NCBI GenBank assembly: GCA_009602725.1
Contig: WELB01000010.1
Span: 865,513-929,512, forward strand
Length of the DNA stretch: 64,000 bases
Origin: Spirogloea muscicola
Lineage: Eukaryota > Streptophyta > Zygnematophyceae > Spirogloeales > Spirogloeaceae
Direction of reading: 5' to 3'
Positions 57,014 through 64,000 of this stretch are shown piece by piece. The notes under the pieces are model-generated. The model was not told the origin of the DNA, made no database searches, and saw only the letters and a program-made list of their open reading frames with translations. The position numbers were made by a program, and so were the translations under genes. Numbering within the stretch: the first letter of the stretch is position 1; every line of letters begins with the position of its first letter.

Positions 57014-59470
57014 CTACCGTGACCCTGACCATGTGCGTCGAACCTTCACATCAACAACTAAGTGCACTGTGCGTGCAAAGAGCGCCTGCAGATCGAGCCT
57101 GGCTCCCGTCCCAATTTGCCTGCAGCAAAGTCATTGTTAACACAAGTGTCATAATATGCACATCCACTGTTTCTAGCAGAGCAAAAATGCGAGTTGAAGC
57201 TTCTCATTGAGATGCTTAGTTGCTCCAGGACAACTCGATTAGGCTGGGAGTTGCAAAATTGAAGACTGAGCTATTGTTGCGTCCAAACAAACCAATCAAT
57301 TGAAAAGTGAAGCTTGTTGGGACAGCAGACCTTATATATGCAATGTAACAACCAAGGCCAAAAGCATCGGAGATTCTTGAGAGAATATGGGCGCCTCACT
57401 TAGAGCAGAGGATCAGTTGGTACATCATTACTTCATTCTGGACCACTCACAGGGAGTCAAAGCAACCCCCTGCTGCGAGCATGGTCCCACCTTATGGTGG
57501 CGCCGTCCCTGCCCAGCACGATGGCGCGGTGGGCGGAGGAGTCAACAAGCAGCAACACAGTGACGCGGAGGGCTCCATCGTCCAATTCAGCCCACGAGAC
57601 TAAGTCCAGCTCCACAACGTACGGCAGTTCCTGCACCATGTAGGTGCAAACAGCTTCCGTCAGGCGCACTCATGTCTGAAGATATCCATAACCAAAAGAC
57701 GGTCCTTTTATAGACAAAAAGACCACACCAGAGCAGCCACTAATAGCAGCATCGCACTTTTTAATCGAGCAGCAAGGACCTATGTATGTGCAGCGACTAC
57801 CCCAACTTACAGCATGGAGGCGGTTGAAGACGTGCTCCCTGATTATCTCCAGAGCAATGGTCTGCGGAGGCTGGTCTGTTGAGAGCCTAGGGTCCTCTTG
57901 CCAGGGCCTCAGCACGGCCTGCAAGAGGCAGCTCCACTTCTTCGGAGAGTCAAGCCTGGCCAAGGTCATGGGGCCCGACGAGGTGCCCAGGCCTTTGGAC
58001 AGAACCCCACATCTCTGGTCAGCATAACGCCCTCTTTGATTGAGGCAAGCTGTCAAACAGACCTTGCATCAAGTTGTCAGACAACCTTGTGGAAGTGTCT
58101 ATCAGCAATCAAAGTAATATTCTGACGCAGGGCCAGCACGACCCTTGTGCTTGATGCACCGGAAATTCGTCTCTGAACCAAGACCGTGAGCCTCAACAGC
58201 TACTGTGAACCCAGCGGAGGGCGTGGAAGTGCGCACCAGTGACCGCAGATGCTCCACAAGGTCTCTAGTGCCCTTCCCTTTCAGACCGGAGATCATGAAC
58301 ACCCTGCGCAGAGCATTCACGGGTTGGCTGCACAATCAGAGTGAAGGTGAGAGTGAAGCTGGCGAGCTGGCTGCAGATAGCAACGGAGGTTGCGGGCGTG
58401 AGCGCAAGGCGCACCTGTCAAAGGCGTGGTAGTGCCCCAACTCCTCGGCAAGTGGGAGGAGCTTTCGCTTGTCTGGGACCAGGTCGATTTTGTTCAGCAC
58501 CACGAGCCGTGCCTGGCCTACAAGCCGCTCAGAGCCGAGCCGTTCGAGCAGTCGCCGCACGCGGGGGTCGGGTCTGCGGTGCCGCTATGGCAAACGGACG
58601 GCAGGCCCTCAGCAAAGGCTCGTCCTTGAAGCGGTGTCAGCGTGCTCTCGAGCTAACAAAAGCCTGCCTGCTCCACTTGGAGCATCTCATTACTGCCGAT
58701 TACTGCCAATTGCTGCCAATTACAGCAATGGAAAACTTTGCTTTCAGCAGGATCGCAAAGCGCCCACAACACTCACCTCTCCAGTTGGCGCTGCACATCA
58801 ACAAGGACAAGCATCGCTTCACTGTCCTCCGCGGCCCGCCAGGCGCGCGAGACGCCTCGCCGCACGTCGCGGCTGAGCGGCTGGTGCAGGCCCGCCTCTT
58901 GGACCAGCCCCGGGGTGTCGTAGAACAGCTGCGCGAGCAACAGCCATAGTGGCAGCGGCCAAGTCAGGCGCCTGACAATGTGGGTCAGCAAGAGAGTGAC
59001 GATGGCGGCGCGGCGGCGATGGAGGCGGCTGCAGCGAGGCATAACTATCTGGGTATCCCCGCGCGTGAGGATGCCCAGCGTCTCGACGCGTGTCGTGTTG
59101 GTCTTGCGCGAAACCGCTGACACTTTGGCGCCAACCTGCCATCCGCCGGTGCCGATATGGCCGTCGTCAGGACGCCGGCATGGCCCAAAGGCCGGCCCGG
59201 TGTGCGGCCCCTCCATGGACGCCGCAACAGGTGAGTGAAGTTGGGCTAGACCCAAACAGCAACACAATTAGCGTCGCTTATCACGAATATACTGTAGCTT
59301 AATGGTCTCATTCGACAGATTTATCTTAGAGCTGGGCACTGAGCGGCGGCACCCCTCACCAGGTGGTTGACGAGCACGGACTTGCCAGCATTGGGCGCGC
59401 CGATGATGGCGGCCCGCAGGGATCGCTGCTGCTCCTGCGGCACACCCCAGCACGCCTCCGCCGCCGCCAG

Positions 59471-59505
<35 letters not shown>

Positions 59506-59635
59506 GTCGCGAGCCTGCAGGGTGGCGTTGCTTGCCTTGGGCAAGCTGTGGCTGTGGAAGAAAGCGGCTGCTGATATGAAAGAATCGGCTGTGAAATGCC
59601 AGCCAGATGCATACAGGTGTTCCTGACGGAGCCAA
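57014..59635 (-). CDS. ERA: Era-like organellar GTPase with KH domain
   Basis: Minus-strand exons: about 59,635-59,360 (AAIIGAPNAGKSVLVNHL, the P-loop), 59,135-59,046 (VGAKVSAVSRKTNTTRVETL), 58,928-58,777 (LFYDTPGLVQEAG with the DTPG motif), 58,573-58,415 (ARLVVLNKIDLVPDKRKLL with NKID), about 58,400-58,240 (VFMISGLKGKGTRDLVEHL), about 57,950-57,805 (EIIREHVFNRLHA), 57,630-57,491 (ELPYVVELDLVSW...GRDGATIR, the KH GxxG loop) and 57,119-57,014 (QIGTGARLDLQALFARTVHL, VDVKVRRTW, stop TAG). All G motifs and the KH domain are intact. Era binds the 3' end of small-subunit rRNA and helps mature it; a eukaryotic copy should act in mitochondria or plastids. The N-terminus is uncertain: it contains a CCG-encoded glycine run and a partly duplicated sequence. 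Confidence 0.92.
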
Positions 59636-59760
59636 AGGCTAGGCAGACAGGGCGCCCTCAAAAGGCTGTGAAGCGAAGAAAGCGGCTGCTGATGTCAAAA
59701 AAGCGGCTGTGAAAGCCAGCTCGGTGCCTACAGAGGGTGGTNCGCCGCCGCCGCCGCCGC
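59540..59760 (-). repeat. Tandem duplication at the Era 5' end, with gap N
   Basis: AAGAAAGCGGCTGCTGAT occurs at 59,558 and 59,680, each followed by a CGGCTGTGAAA...CCAGC hairpin, with about 120 bp between copies. CCG tracts flank both (59,470-59,505 and 59,743-59,763), and a single N lies at 59,742. The duplication may be real or an artefact of joining across the CCG tract. Confidence 0.6.
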
Positions 59761-59839
59761 CGCGGCCGCCGCGAGACTCACCGGGATTGTGAAGCCTCCA
59801 TGAATTCCTTAAACCCCGTAAACCCCCTTTCTCCGTGGC

Positions 59840-60330
59840 TGGCTTCTGGCTTCTGGCTTTCACAGCCAACTGCCTTGCATTGGAAGAGCTATTTCGTCTC
59901 TCATCTTTGCACTAGCTTTTGCCTGCGGTTCGCCTGAACAGTGTGTCGGCTTGAAATGGCCACCATCTTTGTCATGAGCACCGCGCGCCTTCCCCCCTTG
60001 CCGAGTCTTGTACTTGCTTAGGTTCGCCAGTAGACCAGAGTCCTTTCAAACTACGCACCTTGCGAGTGGGGCACAACCAGCACCACCGCCCGTGATCGTT
60101 GGCCACCGCCATGGCTGCGGTCTCACGTCTGCCACCCTTCTTCCAACCACCGTCTGGCGCAGGCGTGTCGGTGCCTTCTCGCCTCTGGGCTTTGCCCCTC
60201 CCTGCCACTGCCCCTTGGGAAACCCTTGGGAAATCCCCTCGGGGTATCGGCAGAGTCACTCCGTTCCTTATGGGCTGGCCTTCACAGCCATCGCCCCCTT
60301 TGGCAGCTTCTTCATTTATTGCTGCTAGGC
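59840..60330 (+). repeat. Hairpin and short-repeat modules
   Basis: CTGGCTTTCACAGCC with TTGGAAGAGCTATTTC (59,845-59,905), then the short repeat CGCCTGAACAGTGTGTCGGC...ACCGCGCGCCTTC (59,931-59,995), and a further GGGCTGGCCTTCACAGCC hairpin at 60,270 with CCCCCTTTGGCAGC. The spacer between them is GC-rich and unrecognised. Confidence 0.65.
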
Positions 60331-61230
60331 TTCCAACATGGAGGCAGGTCACTAAGGCTTACTGAGTGACCGTCGGGTGTGAATACTTGTTCATTTGCCA
60401 AGTAGTCCGTGCTTTCTTGTTGGGGATTCCCTCTAGCCGTGTCCTTGTCTTTAGGCTGGCCTTTTGCAACCACCGCCTCTTTCATGGAGAGGCAATCCAT
60501 CTTGGCAGGCGATCACCCTTGTCAGTCAGAACTGTGGCTCCTGCTTCCTGCTTGTCTCAAGATACCGAGGCGTGACGTAAGAGTGGCCATGCATACTCCT
60601 GCAGCGTTCCAGTGACAGACTCCTTCCATGCAACGCCACAGGACCCCAGCACACTCTGCACGAGGCAGCAAGCTGAGCCTGCATTGACAGAGTTGGGCAG
60701 ACTTGGCCGCTTCGTGGCCCTCGTCCTCTCTTCCACACACTACACAGCCCACTTCAACACACACCAATGGTGCAGTGGGTTTCCCAAGGTGCATGCTGAC
60801 CCACACTTGCTGGCTGGCCCTCCCTGCCGCAAGCAACTGTCACACAGCGCCTGCGGCCGGTGGAAACCGCTGCACATCAAGGTGCAAGTGATACTTCTAC
60901 AGACTTGCGTACGCCGCAACCCAATCCCACTTGCTGCCGCCAGCAAGGAGGCCAGCACTATGTCTAGTTGCTCAGATGAATGTCCAACGGGCTCCTCAGT
61001 ACATCTCCGTCTATCAAGGTGCCTATCATTGCTGGCAACACTGCACTCGGAAACCCTTTAGTGGGCCGCCTGTCGAGCCATTGACATCGGCGCTCCTTTG
61101 CGGACACACAACAAGTGCGCCACCTTAGCGGAGCGTCCGGTCAAAGGCTCGACAGCACCACATGCTATGACAGCAATTCGCAATTGCCGCCATTGCCGCA
61201 GCCGCCGCCGCTGCCACCAATGTCGCCTCA
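60331..61230. other. Spacer downstream of the MADS-box gene
   Basis: About 900 bp. A hairpin relative (AGGCTGGCCTTTTGCAACC, 60,452) is the only repeat. Plus-strand frames up to 149 codons (60,612-61,061) overlap others on both strands and match nothing I recognise. Confidence 0.4.
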
Positions 61231-62087
61231 CTACTCTCGGTAACCCTTGTAGTCATGACCGCCAGGGTCTCCAGGCGGCTGCTGACGGAGGCCGATGGAT
61301 GGTGGCGGGGGCGGTGGCTGCTGTCCCTGCTGCTGCTGCTGCCGAAGTGGCGGCGGTGACTGCGGCTGCACCTGCCCCTGCTGCGGTGGCTGCTGCTGGG
61401 ACTGCTGTGGTGGCGGTGCAGGCCCCGGCTGCGGGGGTGGTGGCGGTGGCGGCGACGGCAGCGGCTGAGGCGGCGGCGGGAAGTGCAGCGCTCCTGGGTC
61501 AATCTGCCGCAGCAGGTCCTGCAGGCCAGTACCACGAAATAGCATCTGTGCGGCCGCCGCTGATGGTGCTGCGTGCTGCGTCGGCAGCGAAGCAGGTGGC
61601 GGCGGCGGCGGCTGCAGCTGCAGGTAGCCCTCCAGACCTGGCGGCGCAGCCGCCGAGGCCCGGTCGCGCTCGACGGAAGTAGCAGAGCTTGGCGACTGCA
61701 GCGTGACGAGCTGCGGTAAGCGCTGCGCGCCAGGCAACGTGACGTTGAGCCTGGCAACCTCGCCCAGCGGCGCCATTGCAGCTGCCGCGCCGCTATTGCC
61801 ATGCCGGTTGCCACCGCCGCCGCTGCCGCCGCCGCCGAGGGGCGACGCTGGCGGGAACGGTGGGCTGCTGGCACCTCCGCGCTGCACGCTGAGCGCAGTG
61901 TTCATTGGCACCAGCGGGCCCCATGCGAGGTCGTACAGTCCCAGTCCCAGCGGAGCCCCGGCCGCGCCGCGATGCTGCTGCTCTACTGCAACGACCCCGC
62001 CTGAACCATTGCCGCCGCCGCCGCCGCCGCCGCCACCGCCGCCGCCGCCTGGCCGGCCTTCCAGAAGGACTGGCAGCGGTGGCAGCA

Positions 62088-62118
<31 letters not shown>

Positions 62119-63708
62119 CATCTGTGCTTGCTGAGCCTGCTGCGCCTGCTGCGTGTAAAGCTGCTGCTGCATTTGGTGCTGGAACAGCTGCGCCTGCAGG
62201 ATCGCCTGCCCAGACGAAGATAACAATGCAGCTGTAGTCAGACTTCAGGTCGCCGACAAGCATATGCAAGCTGCGGCACAGCAATAGCCGGGGCTGCCAG
62301 CGCCGGTGACATTTCACCTGGATGGTGGCCTGCCGCTGCGAGTCAAGGCCCTCGCCGACCTGCATCGGCACTGACAGCATGCCCCCGCCGAGAGGTACCG
62401 ACCGTGGCATTGGCAGCGGCGGGGGCGGTTGTGCCATGAGGTGCATCATCGAGAGCCCGTTGTCCCCACCACCGCCGCCACCAGTACCGCCGGCGCCAGG
62501 CGACTGGAACGTCAGCGGCGGCAGCTGCTGCTGAAAGTGGTGCGGCTGCGGCGCCAGCGGCGGCGGCGGCGGCGGCGGAAGTTGCAACTGCTGCTGGGGG
62601 GGGGACTCAAGTGCCTGGCGCAGGCGCAAGATCTCGGCTGCCATGAGGTCGTGCTTGCGCTGCCGGATGCGTCGCACCGACCCCTCCAGCGCGCTCTCCA
62701 GCTCTGCGCCAGCTGGGTGCACGTGCTTGAGCACATGGGAGGAGGGAGGAAGGAAGCAGAGAAAAGAAGAAGGGATTGGGCTGCAGAAATCAAGACAAGA
62801 GAAGAGCAGAGAAGGGAGAGGGAGGAGGGAGGCCGGGAGGAGGAAGGGGGGAGGAGGGACAGGGGCCCTGCCGGCGCTGCCACACCGTCCAGGTCAGAGA
62901 CTGGGAGGCCGCCGAGCTCCTCGCCGGCCATGCGGAGGAGCTGCCGACGATGGCTCTCCACCTCGTGCTGCAGCCGCTTGACCTGCTTGTTGAGCATGTC
63001 GCTAACGCCGCCGCCGCCGCCGCCGCCATGGCCGCCAAGTCATCGCTCCTGCGTCAGTACCGGGCCACCGGCACCGCTCTTCTAGCAGCAATTCTGCAGC
63101 TGCAAAAGCGGGAGCAGGGCGCCTCACGTGTTGTCGAGCTTGCGCTTGGCATCGCCGCTGGCTGCAGCCTGAGCGCCCTGTGATGACGAGCCCGGCGCAG
63201 CCTGCACGGGATCCTGCTGCTGCGCCGCAGACCGGGCCAGCATGTCCTGCAGGCGAGGGGCCGCCGCAGTGGCACTGGCTCACGCGCCCTGCTTGCTGGC
63301 CCGCTCGCTCGAATGCCCAGCAGCAGCACATGGATGCCGCAGGCGCTGCTCGACTGCGCGGCGGCGCAAGGAAAGGGGGACTCACGGGCATGGAGCAGCT
63401 GCAGAACTCGACGTACTTGCCGGTCGGCGAGAAGAGGATGACGGCGACGTCGCAGCCGCAGAGCACCGAGAGCTCGCTCGCCTTCTTGATGAGGCCATTG
63501 CGCCGCTTGCTGAACGTGATCTGCGGCCCGACAACCCAATGGCGGCAGCGGCGGCGGCGCGGCGACGGCGGCTCAGTAGGACGCGAGGGCCTGCCGCTGC
63601 CCCACGGCAGCACCAGCCGGCGCGGCAGGAGAGAAGGGAGGGGCGGCGGCGTGCCTGCCGGTGTGTCGCGTCCTCGATGAGCTTGATCTCAATCTTCCGC
63701 CGGCCCAT
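61231..63708 (-). CDS. Type II MADS-box transcription factor with K-box
   Basis: Six minus-strand exons with fully consistent phases give 597 residues: 63,708-63,655, 63,520-63,386, 63,246-63,128, 63,001-62,886, 62,712-62,318 and 62,205-61,231 (stop TAG). The MADS domain is split after residue 18: [18 protein letters not shown], then [20 protein letters not shown] and [17 protein letters not shown]. An Ala/Gln intervening part leads into a coiled-coil: [33 protein letters not shown], then [20 protein letters not shown], matching the K2 part of plant K-boxes (LE..L..S...IR.RK..L). The last 390 residues are Gln/Pro/Gly/Ala-rich, as in activation regions. MIKC proteins bind CArG boxes as dimers. 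The first intron has a GC donor (CAG|gcacgc). The start is fixed by the invariant MGR. Confidence 0.93.
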
Positions 63709-64000
63709 GTCCCAGCCGAGGCTGCACAAGGGGAGGCGAGTGAGCGGCGGCCGCGGCAGAGGCGGCCGGCATGGCCGCAGCGGCGCCACGCCGGCTGCGG
63801 GCGACGGCGGGCCGTGTGGTCCGTGGTCGGGGTGATGGTGAAGACGGATGCGGCTGCTGACATTCAAGAGGAGAGGCTGCGGAAGCAAGCCAGAGGGCGT
63901 TCCCGACGAGGCGCGGGCTGGGGCTCTCGCTCACCGTGCTCATGCCGCGCGAGCGCGCCGGCGGCGACGGCGGCGGCGGCGGCGACGGCGGCGGCGGCGG
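63709..64000 (-). promoter_or_regulatory. 5' flank of the MADS-box gene
   Basis: GC-rich, ending in CGG repeats at 63,955-64,000. On the gene strand a TTGAATGTCAGCAGCCGCAT motif (63,847-63,866) lies about 140 bp before the start codon, resembling the ATATCAGCAGCCGC motif upstream of CAD and near Era. No TATA box is seen. Confidence 0.4.

Noticed and set aside
60612-61061. A 149-codon plus-strand frame
   Set aside because: Cys/His-rich by composition but without an ordered finger pattern. It overlaps frames on the other strand and lies in the presumed 3' region of the MADS gene.

Overview
The window is nuclear DNA of a green-lineage eukaryote, most likely an alga. The genes are split by many short introns that nearly all read GT...(T)GCAG. 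Coding sequence is GC-rich, long CCG/GCC tracts are common, and several proteins look plant-like: a SufE-BolA fusion, SnRK1, a CAD-family dehydrogenase, and a plant-style TMEM214 relative. A type II MADS-box gene carries a recognisable K-box. That is usually a streptophyte trait, so a streptophyte alga is favoured, but the sequence alone does not settle chlorophyte versus streptophyte. No bacterial operons, CRISPR arrays or convincing tRNA/rRNA genes were seen.

Layout. 1-1,500: truncated retrotransposon ends and a GC-rich gap edge. 1,500-5,170: a ZIP metal transporter (+) converging on signal peptidase subunit SPCS2 (-). 5,200-6,800: repeats, including a 560-bp foldback. 7,045-10,921: complex I subunit NDUFA5 (+) converging on the GTPase GPN2 (-). 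11,290-17,895: a retrotransposon island built around an R2-like element (C2H2 finger, reverse transcriptase, zinc knuckle, restriction-like endonuclease), degraded by frame breaks. 17,897-19,207: SUFE1. 21,327-23,157: ribosomal protein uL3. 26,900-28,905: a CAD-family alcohol dehydrogenase. 31,131-32,007: an unrecognised gene. 32,696-34,130: a divergent mitochondrial carrier (-). 34,769-38,512: a three-RRM CELF/Bruno-like protein. 38,905-39,700: a TLC-domain protein (-). 40,543-44,068: the SnRK1/AMPK-alpha kinase (-). 46,562-52,369: TFIIIB subunit BRF1 (-), divergent from TMEM214 (+, 53,065-56,631). 57,014-59,635: an Era GTPase (-). 61,231-63,708: the MADS-box gene (-).

The host genes are mostly unlinked housekeeping functions (Pol III initiation, Pol II assembly, translation, ER processing, respiration, Fe-S assembly, energy signalling), arranged as convergent or divergent neighbours rather than a pathway cluster. 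What ties the window together is the repeat landscape. An R2-like LINE, its 5'-truncated copies and many short elements share the same C-terminal codons (ending near LLTRGY-stop) and, about 90-150 nt further on, a GGGCTG...CAGCCC hairpin. This looks like a LINE/SINE system that shares a 3' stem-loop, and it is the best candidate here for an undescribed biological system.

Six gap marks (five single Ns and one 15-N run), most beside CCG/GCC tracts, cut off the 5' ends of several genes. ORFs that run across an N are assembly joins, not fusions.
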